Source of the DNA: Scilla litardierei
Lineage: Eukaryota; Streptophyta; Magnoliopsida; Asparagales; Asparagaceae
NCBI GenBank assembly: GCA_030789695.1
Contig: CM061138.1
Location: forward strand, 21,772,214 to 21,836,213
Reading direction: 5' to 3'
DNA length: 64,000 nucleotides
In this document: in pieces, positions 10,895 through 20,544 of the stretch
Layout: each line of letters opens with the position of its first letter
Numbering within the stretch: the first letter of the stretch is position 1
Position numbers and translations under genes: made by a program
The notes under the pieces: generated by a model
Database searches by the model: none
The model's input: the letters and a program-made list of their open reading frames with translations, nothing else
What the model was told of the DNA's origin: nothing

Positions 10895-11944
10895 GTTGTA
10901 CCAATATATATTCCCATGTCTAAGAAAGATCAAAATTTAATAAAAGAATAAGTTCTTTTTCAAGCATTGCATATGAATTTCTTAAAGAAATGTTTGTGTA
11001 CATTTTTTTTGAAATCTCAGCTGAATTGTGTGTATGTCGGACAGATTAAGGTTGGCTCTCTCACATGAGCAACCGCCTTATCTTATCAGATGGATAAGAT
11101 AGAGATGAGACTAGTTTAAAGTCAAAATCATTAGACGAATGATTTAGAGTCATGACTTTAACAAAGATAGTCGAATGAAAGATCTGCATCATATGGATGC
11201 TTACAAAAGATCTGAGATCTGTATCACAAGGATAAAAAGATCTCATTGGATTTTATAATCCTATCTGTCTTATGCAGGATGAGAGTCCGGGAATATTTCC
11301 TGAGTAGTAAGGGGACTCAAAAAGATAGGCACTGTGGTGTCTGATCTTTCATCCGTACAACATCATTAAGACATACTCTCCCTGGGAAAGGAGTGATGTT
11401 GTAATACGTGTTCATACCACGTATGCATTTCGACCACTGAGTTAGTAGCAATAGTGTTTGCTATTATGTGAGACTCAAAGGCCATACGGGTCTTAACTCT
11501 TACCCTCAAGGACTCCAATTGGTTCCTTTAGATTTGACGAGATGATCGCTATCTTAGCGTGTTGCTAATGGGCTATGGTAATTCGGCTCGGCGGGGCACG
11601 TTAGAAAAGCGAATCAAGTCAAGATCAGAAGGTTCGCAAGAAGAGGAAGATTGATTTCATATTCGCATTTGGACTTTAATGATTCAAAGCTGGCCAGCCA
11701 ATTGTAATCCAGATGGGATTCAATTGTTGAATATAAAGTATAAGAAATGTGAAGAAATAATCTAGGGTAAAGCATGCGTTGAACTACTCAACTTTGCACC
11801 TTCGAGGTCGTTGTGTATCTCTAACAAGTGCACAACAACAGACTCTACGCGCATGACGGTCGCACGGTCTATTTCTCAGTATGATAGACGAAAGAACTAA
11901 GGGAAAGACGTTCTCTTACAATCCCCTCAAGTGTGAGTGGGAGA
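10895..11944 (+). other. E1 3' non-coding region and polypurine tract
   Basis: About 1.05 kb between the pol stop and the 3' LTR, without a credible frame. It is conserved with E2 (25193-26247), so it is an inherited part of the family rather than random filler. It ends in the purine-rich GTGAGTGGGAGA (11933-11944), immediately before TGTTGG of the LTR, which would prime plus-strand synthesis. Confidence 0.8.
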
Positions 11945-12552
11945 TGTTGGATATGGAAGACGTTTGTACACCCTTGTGGGGGATGTACGAGGGAATACGG
12001 ACCTCGAACGTCGCGCACACGAAGTTGTGTGCAAAGGGAATCTGTTCCCTTGCGGAGAGGATCTCTGTATGTGTGGGAAAGTCGCATTATATATGCATAA
12101 ATGCATGCGACATATGGCTAATAAAGGGGGAATATCTTAAGCTTATGTTGTCCCATGCATATGGTACAACTTAAGCTTATAATGTGCCATGCATCATGGT
12201 ACACCTTAATTAAGTTGTTCCAAAGGAACAACTTACCCTAAAATAACTACCTTGGGGGCTATAAATAAGACCCAAGGGTAGCCATTTTCCTTACACTTTT
12301 TGCATGAAATTCATGCATGCATCTTCATCCTAGCGAAGCTCTGCAGAAATATTTCCTCTCCCTCTATCCAAGTTCTTAATCTAAAGTAGAGATTTAGATT
12401 ATGGATTTAGTAGCCTTACTCCGTTCGTGAGTAGACTCGATCCGTCGTGGCGAATCCGAAGGCAAAGTTCGTAGACTACCGTGCAGCGTACGCAAGCGTA
12501 AGTCTAAACTTCATATTATCGATCCTAACTCTGTTTTGGACAGGATCCTACA
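11945..12552 (+). repeat. E1 3' LTR
   Basis: 608 bp, identical to the 5' LTR except for two G-to-A differences. It is followed by the GTATG target duplication. Confidence 0.95.
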
Positions 12553-12557
12553 GTATG

Positions 12558-14640
12558 CAGTCACAACATCCAATAACATCATATCCAAAATTTCCTTTGC
12601 CAAATCGTAAGGTATTCACATTTGATAACTTAGGAAATCTGATGCATCATTTATGAGTCGTGCTCATTTTAATTTGTTCATTCCCTAGTTTCAACGAAAA
12701 TATCCTTGAGCTATAGGTTGTACCTTATAGCATACAATTTTGTACTTTTTTCTTCTTATGTGTGCAATACTTATTTTACCCACAGGTTTGACACTTTTTG
12801 GTGTCTGGACTTCTGGTCCGAACATTTCACGTTCCATAAGTGAGTCCAGCTCATTTTTTATTGCCTCGTTCCACATTTGGCCAATCTCTACGTTTGCATT
12901 TTAGCAACGGAGTATGGAACGATATTTTATAAATATCATCGCTTTTGCGATGTATATGGCAATATGATACGTGAATACGTTGTCGACAATTATGTTCTTT
13001 CTGGCCAACACCTCCCAAGTACGTACAACATTTGCTTTCATTTCAGTTTTTCCCGGCAGTTCATCTGCAGTGGATTCCGGGAAGGGTGAGAGTGTGGACA
13101 TGAGCTCATTATCCTGTGGAAGTATTGTCTCAAGGTCTCCAGGTATTTTTCTTTTTCTTAGATTTCTATCCTTTGGAGCCTAGTGGTCTGCCTCTTTTCT
13201 GTTGAGGAACAACCACTTCTGCTGCTGGTGGATTGCATCCATTCTCGGGGATGTCAATTCTATCTGGATTATTTGCAGCAGGGATGTGTGATCTAACACT
13301 CTTCTGGTTGTCAGTAAATGAGTTCGGTAATTAGTGAACGATGTTCTGTATGTGGAGGATCTTCAGGATCTCAACTTCACATTGTTTTGTTACTGGATCA
13401 TAGTGGGTCAAACTTTTTGTATCACACTTTATAATTTGCTTCGCGCCAGATTTTCCAGTATCTGGGCACATTTTGGAGAAACTCGTCTCACCAAAATCAC
13501 AGTCTTTAAGATGTGCCTTAAATGCGTCCTCTCGTTTGGGGTTCTAGGTATCTTATAATTGAGGGTGAGTCAAACCCTACATAGATACCTAGGCGACATT
13601 GAGGACCTATTTTTGTCCTCTATGGTGGTGCAATGGGGATTTAAACCGCGCAACCGAAGGTTCTCAAGTGAGAAATGTTTGGTGGTATTCCATATGCAAG
13701 TTACATTGGAGACTCTGACCTCCAGAGGGTATTATTTTTCATTTACGATGCAGCAGGCAGAATTGCATGTCCCCATGCATCATCGGCAATCGGGATTTTA
13801 TTAACAATGGACATGCAATCCATTAGAGTCTTTGTATCAGTGACTTTGCCAACCCGTTCTGGGTATAAACATGCGACACTAGATGTTCAATTTCTATTCT
13901 CGTTGCCTGGCAGTGCTCTTGAAATGACCAGGAGGTAGTTTCCCAGCATTATCCAAACTTATTTTCATTATTTGGTTGTCTGCAAAATGTGCCCGCAACT
14001 TTATTATTTGTGCCAGTTGCTTTGAAAAAGCTAGGTTGAGGGTCGATAGTGGACACACATACGAATATTTTGAGGATGCATTTATCAGTACCATATAGTA
14101 CCAAAATAGCCCACTAGGGGGTGTGGGTTTGTCCACATCTATCTCCTTATATTTTTTTGAGGAAGCGTGGAGATTCTTTTGTCAAATTTTCTTAGAGATG
14201 GCCTTGTAATTTGTTTTTCCTTATAGCAATGGAAGCGAGGGAATTCTCCCTTCTGAAGAATCTTCTGGTTCTTCAAGTCATACCCATAGGATAAGATGTG
14301 ATGCATCATCACTGATCCAGGGTGGCCAAGTCTATCATGCCAAAGTAAAAACTTGGCCGATGTCGGGCACTTCAGGTGCTCCAATAAATTTGCTTCATCT
14401 CTCCGAATCTTTGTGTGGTAGAGGCCTGAAAGGCTCTCAAAACGTTCAAGTATGGATTTTACTCCTTTTTCTTGAGTCGATACATACAGTAATTCTTTTT
14501 CATTTACATTTGTTGTTTCCAAATGGAATCCGTTTAAACGGATATCCTTGAAACTTATAAAGTTTCTATTGGAATTCGAAGAGAATAGTGCATCCTTTAT
14601 TTTTCTTTCTGTGTCATTTGGGAGCAACAACGTTGCGTTC
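12558..14640 (-). pseudogene. E5 pol remnant (GAG-preintegrase, integrase, RT start)
   Basis: Reading the minus strand from 14640, the frame to 14139 carries the preintegrase segment (LWHDRLGHPGSVMMHH, then a degraded CxxC). The frame 14136-13894 shows the integrase core as PPSGLFWYYMVLINASSK followed by ISLDNAGK, where a conserved family would read RLDNAGE. The frame 12876-12691 holds the RT beginning, WNEAIKNELDSLMEREMF followed by PVGKISIAHIRRK. Stops, frameshifts and lost catalytic residues are frequent. At 12557 the gene is cut by E1 and resumes at 4688. Confidence 0.75.
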
Positions 14641-14829
14641 CCAGAACCTTCAATATGGCCATGATATTGGGCTTTGTTTTGAAGGATCGGATGTGTTTAT
14701 TATCTACTAATTAGTCATGAGAGTAGTTCATCTATTAAAAGATGAATCATTTAAGTACATTTTCAGAGAAACATTTTCATTCAAAACAAATTCATTAATT
14801 CAAATGCTCTCATAACATAAATTGTTCTC

Positions 14830-16530
14830 AAAACAAATTGCTAAGATAATAATAGAGGCTAATCAAGCAGGTTATCATTTTCGAAGTCATCAGCTATAAA
14901 CTTGACTGTAGCATTTGTGATCACCAGGTTTGTTTCAGCTTTCTTTTTCTTGTTTTCTTTATACAGTTCCTGGAGATGCTGCGGAGTTCGGCACACTCTA
15001 GACCAGTGGCCTTTCATGCCACATCTATGGCACTGGTCTTCACATTCCCTCTTGGGTGGAAGTGCATCATTTCTGCGTCAAGTGAACTTCTGCCTCCCTT
15101 CATTTCTTCGCTGCTGGACTTGGCCTCTGGCCCTTTTGTTCTGTCCCCCTTTCTGTGGTCTTTCTTTTCGTTTATTGTCTCTCTTCTTTTTGCAAAAAGA
15201 TGATGTATTATGAGCCTCTGGGATGGGGTAGTGCCAGGGAGCGCATGTTGTGAGTGGCGAGGAGAAGTTCTATGTTTTTGTTCAGCCATGAGTAAACATG
15301 ACAGCAGCTCAGAATACTTGGTGAATTTGCGTTCACGGTATTGCTGCATTAGTATCGCATCTTTCTCATGGAAAGACGTGTACGTCTTTTCCAGCATGCG
15401 ATCTTCTGAGACTTTTTTACCACACAACTTCAGGCATGAGGTGATGCTAAAAAGAGCTGGGTTGTACTCAGCTATGGACTTGAAGTCCTGCAGTCTCAGG
15501 TTCTCCCACTCATATCTAGACCCGACCACGGTTCGGTTCAAACCGTGGAACCGAACCGAAACCGAACCGATTTGGAACCGAACCAAACAGGAACTGAAAC
15601 CGACCGGTTCCAAGAACCGGAACCGAAACCGGTCCAAGCCGGTTCGCTTCCGGTTTGCCCTTTTGTGGAACCGGACCGGAACCGGCGGTTCCGTTTCGCC
15701 GGTTCCCCAGTTCAGTTCTCCGGTTCCGGAACCGGGGAACCGAATCGGAACCGATTTTGTTTTGGCTAATTTGCTCACATTCTCAATTTTCTCACAAAGT
15801 TTTCTCACATTTCCCGGTTTGGTTTATCACATCCTCAATTTTCTCATATGTAACTTGCATCAAGTTGATTAGTGACAAGATTTATTTCTTTTTTAAGTTA
15901 TAACCTTTAAATTTTGTTTATTTTTCATATATTTTTCACCACAACTGAACCGGAACCGACCCCAAACCGGAACCGAAACGAAACCGGAACCGGAACCGGA
16001 ACCGGAACCGGAATCGAACCACTTCTAAAGCGGTTCGGTTCCGGTTCCGGTTCCGGGTTTTGCCAGAACCGGAACCGACCGAGAATCGGAACCAGAACCG
16101 AACCGCTTCTAAAGCGGTTCGGTTCCGGTTCCGGGTTTTGCCGGAACCGGAACTTGCGGTTCGGAACCGGAACCGAACCGAAACCGAACCGCGGTCGGGT
16201 CTACTCATATCGTGCCCTTGGTAGTATAACATCTTTTTGATGTTTATATCTATCCTCAAGGTCAGTCTACAGCTCAAGTGGATCTTCGACCGTAAGGTAT
16301 TCAGCCTTTAGGGTCTTGTCCACTTGGCGGCGAATATAAATGATGGCTTGTGCCTTTTCTATATCGCTTACATTTTCATTTTTAGTCACAGCAGAAATGA
16401 GGGACTTAGTCTGCTGGTGAAATTTCACATCGAGCTGCCAGCTCAGATAATTTTGTCCCGATGCATCCAACACTTCGAAATCGAACTTGCGATTTTGACC
16501 ATTTTATTTAGCAGAGCACAAATTTGCATG
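14830..16530 (-). pseudogene. E5 gag remnant split by a hAT MITE
   Basis: The 5' part (16500-16212, minus) reads ASGQNYLSWQLDVKFH and KAEYLTVEDPLEL, typical of a copia Gag N-terminus. After the MITE (15517-16203) it resumes with LRLQDFKSIAEYNPALF and QQYRERKFTKYSELLSCLL, and ends with a nucleocapsid knuckle CHRCGMKGHWSRVC at about 14975-15020. The MITE and one copy of its target duplication are the only large insertion. There are also point stops (for example just after LEL), and no in-frame ATG survives near the expected start. Confidence 0.8.
15517..16203. mobile_element. hAT-type MITE made of AACCGGAACCG repeats
   Basis: A 687-bp element with terminal inverted repeats TAGACCCGACCACGGTTCGG and, at the other end, the reverse complement with one change (A/G). 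It is flanked by a perfect 8-bp target duplication CTCATATC (15509-15516 and 16204-16211), the hAT hallmark, and a TAG start fits that superfamily. The interior is largely AACCGGAACCG/CGGTTCCGGTTC repeats on both sides of an AT-rich core (about 15770-15940). It has no transposase, so it is non-autonomous. It disrupts E5 gag, so it is younger than E5. Confidence 0.9.
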
Positions 16531-17734
16531 AATTAATAATTTATACAATAAACATTTTCATGCGGAGTCAATTTTTAAAAGAAGAGCCAATTGTGTGGAT
16601 CGACCTGTCCCATATAATAAAATAGTCCAAAGTTCCATTACAGTCCATATTACACAGATGAAAGCTTAAAAAAGAAATTACAACTTTGGAAACCCAGTGG
16701 TCCCATATAAAATCTTCAGCTTCAAGTGTGGCCTCCGTCTCCACGGAAAGTAGTCATCGGTCTTGGACATTATATAATTTACTCACTACAATTTCTCTCA
16801 AAAAGGAAAAGAAAAGTGCAGTAAATAAAATGTGGGACTTAAACAGCCAATTCAAAACCGCAATTAGCCATCCATGTAAAAATTTGTGCTCATCAAACAT
16901 TTTCAGCAGACATTTTCATCACAGGCATCACATGCATTTATATTCAAAGAAGAATAAACAATTTAAATATTTAATAATTATTGGGCCACTGGGCAACGTC
17001 ATACACCGTTAGTTTATGTGACTAACGGCAGAGCGGTCGCATGATCTTTCTAATTATTAAGTTTAATATTGCACAACAGAATATCAATTTATCCACAGAA
17101 TAAGCCATTTAAAAATGATGCAGAGCATATAAATATGATCCTACAAAGGTATTATATACTGCAAAAGTTGTGCTAGTTGGGATTATTGAAAAAAGTTTGA
17201 AAAGAGCCCAAAAATGACATGTTCTTAATGAAAAGGAAGTTTTCCTTTTAATATATCCACAAATGACCCCCAAAAGTCCTCAAATGTCCCCTTAAAGTCC
17301 CATATTTTATCATGATTTTTCATGAACTTTTAGGTCCACATTAGCCTTTTAATCTATTTTAGCCCCCAAAACCCCTATTTTCTGTTGTATTTTGTGTGTG
17401 TGCGGGTAGAAGCCCGCACATGTCATGTGGGCTTCAGGCCCACATTCATTTTTTTTCTTTTGTGTGCAGACAGAAAGCCCGCACATGTCATGTGGGCTTT
17501 AGGCCCACATTCAAATTTTTTTGTTAGTTTTACGGGCCTGTGGCCCGTTTGCCCTGCGAGAGAGGGGAGAGGGGGGCGGCGGCCGGGTTGCCTCCTCCGC
17601 CCCCTTCATTGCTGACGCGGGGAGGGGACCCCTCACCGCAAGGCGTGGGGGGGGGGGGGGGGTTCGACAGGGGCGGGACAGCGCCCCTTCGCTTTAGGGG
17701 GGGTCCGATTACGGCGGCGCCCTCCTCTGCTTCA

Positions 17735-17765
<31 letters not shown>

Positions 17766-17945
17766 GGGGAGGAATACGGCGGCGCCCCCCTCCGCTACAA
17801 GGGGGGGGGGGGGGTTTGAATACGGCGGCACGCCACGCCCCCCTCGGCTACGTGGGGGTTCGAATACGGCGGCGCGGCGGTGCCCCCCTCCGATACGGGG
17901 GGGCGGGGTTGAATACGGCGGCACACCACGCCCCCCCTCGGCTAC

Positions 17946-17976
<31 letters not shown>

Positions 17977-18333
17977 CGAATACAGCGGCACCCCCCTGCT
18001 ACAGGTGGGGAGGGGTTCGGGGATGGTTTTTATTTAATTTCAGATTAAAAACATGTTAAAACATGATTTTTAGACGATAAAATCGTCGATTTAGGCGATA
18101 AGCCCTATTTCCAATTCGATCTTGCGAGATCTATGGATAAAACTATCATACATATGATAAAAATGACATTTTTAGCGAGAAATACCTCTATTTACGTCCT
18201 CCAGATATAACGACGGTTGAACGAAGCCTACGCGGACGACGACACTCGTTTGATGTAGATAATGCCGTGCGCGTGGATCACCCGCCTTCCTTCGCTTTTG
18301 CAATGATCGATTTTGTGTGGAAATTTTATTTAG
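16531..18333 (-). other. E5 leader region (PBS to gag)
   Basis: About 1.8 kb of untranslated leader on the minus strand. It holds the G-tract minisatellite (17640-18015), an 80-bp direct duplication with AAGCCCGCACATGTCATGTG (about 17408-17450 and 17475-17515), and AT-rich sequence otherwise. I see no gene. Open frames over the G-tracts (17540-18037) are compositional. Confidence 0.6.
17640..18015. repeat. G-tract minisatellite, about seven units
   Basis: Units of about 45-60 bp follow the pattern G-tract, TTCGAATACGGCGGC, then CGCCCCCCTCCGCTAC. The G-runs are between 7 and more than 30 bases long (longest near 17738-17764 and 17947-17974). The long runs would be able to form G-quadruplexes on the plus strand. 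Run lengths may be assembly-sensitive. Confidence 0.75.
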
Positions 18334-18351
18334 AGTCTCGTGCTGATAACG
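18334..18351 (-). other. E5 primer-binding site
   Basis: On the minus strand CGTTATCAGCACGAGACT follows the LTR end. TTATCAGCACGA-type primer sites occur in some plant copia lineages in place of the initiator-Met TGGTATCAGAGC form. Confidence 0.6.
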
Positions 18352-18497
18352 TGTTATAAATCATCATCTGGGGGAGGAACCTCCAGCTCTTTATTTATAG
18401 CAGAGGAGGAGCGTACAGAGATAAGATACAATAGATACGGTCTTATCTATAAGATAAGCCATGATTCTAACCAACTCATCTATATCCATTCACAACA
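18352..18497 (-). repeat. E5 5' LTR
   Basis: 146 bp, partner of 3069-3214. A TATA-like TATAAATAA lies on the minus strand at 18391-18399. The adjacent ATACG (18498-18502) is the presumed target duplication. Confidence 0.88.
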
Positions 18498-18654
18498 ATA
18501 CGAAAAATTAAAAAAAAACCTAAAGGAAATAAAATACCCTAAAATTAATAATCATGATCCACGAGCCATATTATTGTTTCCTAAGCTGAGATCAACTTGT
18601 ATGATAATGTAAAGGCTTCTGCGGCCACGGGCGTCAGACTTTGACCACAACGAA

Positions 18655-18942
18655 CAATGTATTCTTAAGGACAATTTTCCAAAAACGATTCAAAAATTAA
18701 AAATAATTTTAACAAATTGATCAAATTTAAATTTATCTACAAAAAACCGACCAAAATCTTTGGCATCTCGACCAGGTGGAAGATTACAAAACAACCGAGG
18801 CCGGAAAACCTGTCCATTTCTGCAAGGAATCCGACGTGACGAGAAGTTGATCGATTTTTGTAATTAAATCTAAATTTGTTCTGCCGTTAAAATTATTTTT
18901 AATTTTAAACCTGATTTCAAAATTTGTCCTTAAAAAATATTG
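18655..18942. repeat. Long imperfect foldback (MITE-like)
   Basis: Left arm 18655-18762 and right arm 18838-18942 are reverse complements over about 100 bp. For example TTAAGGACAATTTT pairs with AAATTTGTCCTTAA, and AAAATAATTTTAAC with its complement. The middle is about 75 bp. No certain target duplication was found, so the class is open. Confidence 0.65.
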
Positions 18943-19953
18943 AAGGGGCCACAATAGATTAATCAAAACAATACGGCGGCAAGCTACTTTGGACCAAATA
19001 ATTAAACCTAATCCATCTTGAATTTCTTAATCGTAACAAGCAGTTTTCTTGTTAACCAAGATTGTATTGAGTATTCAACCATCACCCATTCCATACGTAA
19101 ATGAAGAAGACTCTCCAGTAGGACTGCTCCAGCTGTTTCTGTCTCAAACAAATGACATTTTTATCTTCTTCTTTTTTTTTAATTTTAAAAGAACGACATA
19201 TGATGTCCTTGATGACATGCACCTACTAACGACTTTGTTGGGTGGTAAGTGGCTGCTAGGCCAATGAGGAGAGCTGAACCAACTTATTTCATCTGTTTTA
19301 TTCTTTTTTTTAAAATTTTTTTAATATATAAAAGGCTTAATCTGGTATCCAAAAAATGTGTTGGGAGGCAACATATTGTGGTCGAGCGGCATTACCTCTG
19401 CTTCCTGAATGAGCGCACCCCTTTAACCAGCTTTTAATAATAAAAAAACCGTGTCTACTGAAACTTACAATGCTGGTTGATACAACGGTTATCGTTCTTA
19501 TCTATCATTAATTCAAGAAATTGTGAACAAGTAACCACCCACCCCAAAAATTAAGAGGCAAAAGTATAGTCGTAAGAATTGACCTAGGCAAAGTCGTAGG
19601 GTGTTTCAGCCTCTGTGTACAAATCAAATGCAAGCCGCACAAAGAACGGATTTTTAAGGAACGGAAGGCCTTCAAGAAAAGAGGCCAGCTACCCCTCTCT
19701 CGAGGATAATTCTGTACACACAGAACTAATTTGCTGTTCACAGAGATCAATTTATATACACTCACAAAAATATTTAAAAATAAATTTTTTTACTTTACAC
19801 ATAACCTATATTCCTAATTATCCCACCTCTTCCACCACCTCCATCCCAACCCCGAACCCCTCCCTCGGGCGACGACGATGATGGTAGTAATGACGGAAGA
19901 GTTGAATGTGATAAACCTGTAAATTCTGAATGACAAGCCTGTAAGTAAAGAAT

Positions 19954-20083
19954 TTTTTTTTTTTTGATTCTTCGGAAAGTAGGCTAGCGGCGCGCGCGGG
20001 GACGCCAAGCACCCGGGATCGAACCCGGGTGGCCTCGCAGCAAGCGAGGGCTTTATGCCGCTGGAGCAACGCTCCTTTGGCAA
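19954..20083 (-). mobile_element. tRNA-derived SINE
   Basis: On the minus strand there is an A-box-like segment (TTGCTCCAGCGGCATAAAGC), a perfect B box GGTTCGATCCC, a short GC-rich body (GCTTGGCGTCCCCGCGCG) ending CTACTTTCCGAAGAATC, and a poly(A) tail (T-run at 19953-19965). The element is flanked by direct repeats TAAAGAAT (19946-19953 and 20084-20091). Pol III internal promoter, A-tail and target duplication together define a SINE. It lies 460 bp upstream of the RING gene start. Confidence 0.85.
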
Positions 20084-20544
20084 TAAAGAATGTGTATGTA
20101 TATCAGCCCCCCCACTTGTCATTCTCTCATTCTGGAGTCTAGACCTATCACTTGAGGTGTATGTTTCCCAGTCTCAACCCTCAAGGTTCCATAGCCTTCC
20201 TCATCTGCTGGCCCCCACTCCTCCACCAAATAATTAAAAAATGTATATAACAAAAGTTGATTATTTCCATTTTATTTTTCATTTCCCATTGTGGTTTTAT
20301 AGCCTTGATCATCCACCCCATTTCTAATTCTATCTCACAATCCCTTTTTAAATGCCCACATCATGATTGATTTCAAAATAAGATAAATATGGGGTTTTAA
20401 AGGGGACATCTTCTTCATTCTTAAGCCATATCTTCTACTTTTAGTTATCCTCCCCTGTTTATCATCTCTCCTTCTACTTGCGAAAGAGAAAAGGTACTTG
20501 GAAAGGCAAAAAAAAAGGGAACCCAACAGAGAAGAAATATTATT

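Larger units (their letters stand above)
4694..12552 (+). mobile_element. E1: young but coding-defective Ty1/copia element
   Basis: A complete LTR retrotransposon of 7859 bp. It has 608-bp LTRs (4694-5301 and 11945-12552) starting TGTTGGATATGG and ending ATCCTACA, a perfect 5-bp target duplication GTATG (4689-4693 and 12553-12557), a PBS directly after the 5' LTR, a 2-kb repeat-rich leader, an open gag, a broken pol, a 1-kb 3' region and a purine tract before the 3' LTR. The LTRs differ at only two sites (G/A at 5155 against 12406, G/A at 5214 against 12465). It lies inside E5 and belongs to the same family as E2. Protease active-site and RNase H sequences are deleted, so it cannot be autonomous. 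Confidence 0.96.
3069..18497 (-). mobile_element. E5: old Ty1/copia element, minus strand, interrupted by E1 and a hAT MITE
   Basis: Two 146-bp LTRs (3069-3214 and 18352-18497) lie in direct orientation, begin TGTTATAAATC and end CACAACA on the plus strand, and differ at 8 positions (about 5.5%). The flanking 5-mers are ATATG (3064-3068) and ATACG (18498-18502), a target duplication with one change. On the minus strand the order is 5' LTR, primer site, long leader with G-tracts, gag with CCHC knuckle, GAG-preintegrase, integrase, start of RT, (E1 insertion), RNase H, 3' LTR. Without E1 the element is about 7.6 kb. Every coding part is broken. It is the oldest datable element here. Confidence 0.88.
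18503..20544. other. Intergenic DNA upstream of the RING gene
   Basis: No coding gene is recognised. It contains a long foldback (18655-18942) and a SINE (19954-20083). The last few hundred bases (about 20240-20544) are T/C-rich and would include the RING gene promoter and 5' UTR. No clear TATA box stands out. Confidence 0.6.

Noticed and set aside
17540..18037. 165-codon frame over the G-tract region
   Set aside because: Poly-Gly translation of G-runs in a minisatellite inside an old retrotransposon leader; no domain.
20006..20083. tRNA gene (perfect B box GGTTCGATCCC)
   Set aside because: No cloverleaf with a proper acceptor stem, and an A-tail plus flanking direct repeats identify a SINE.
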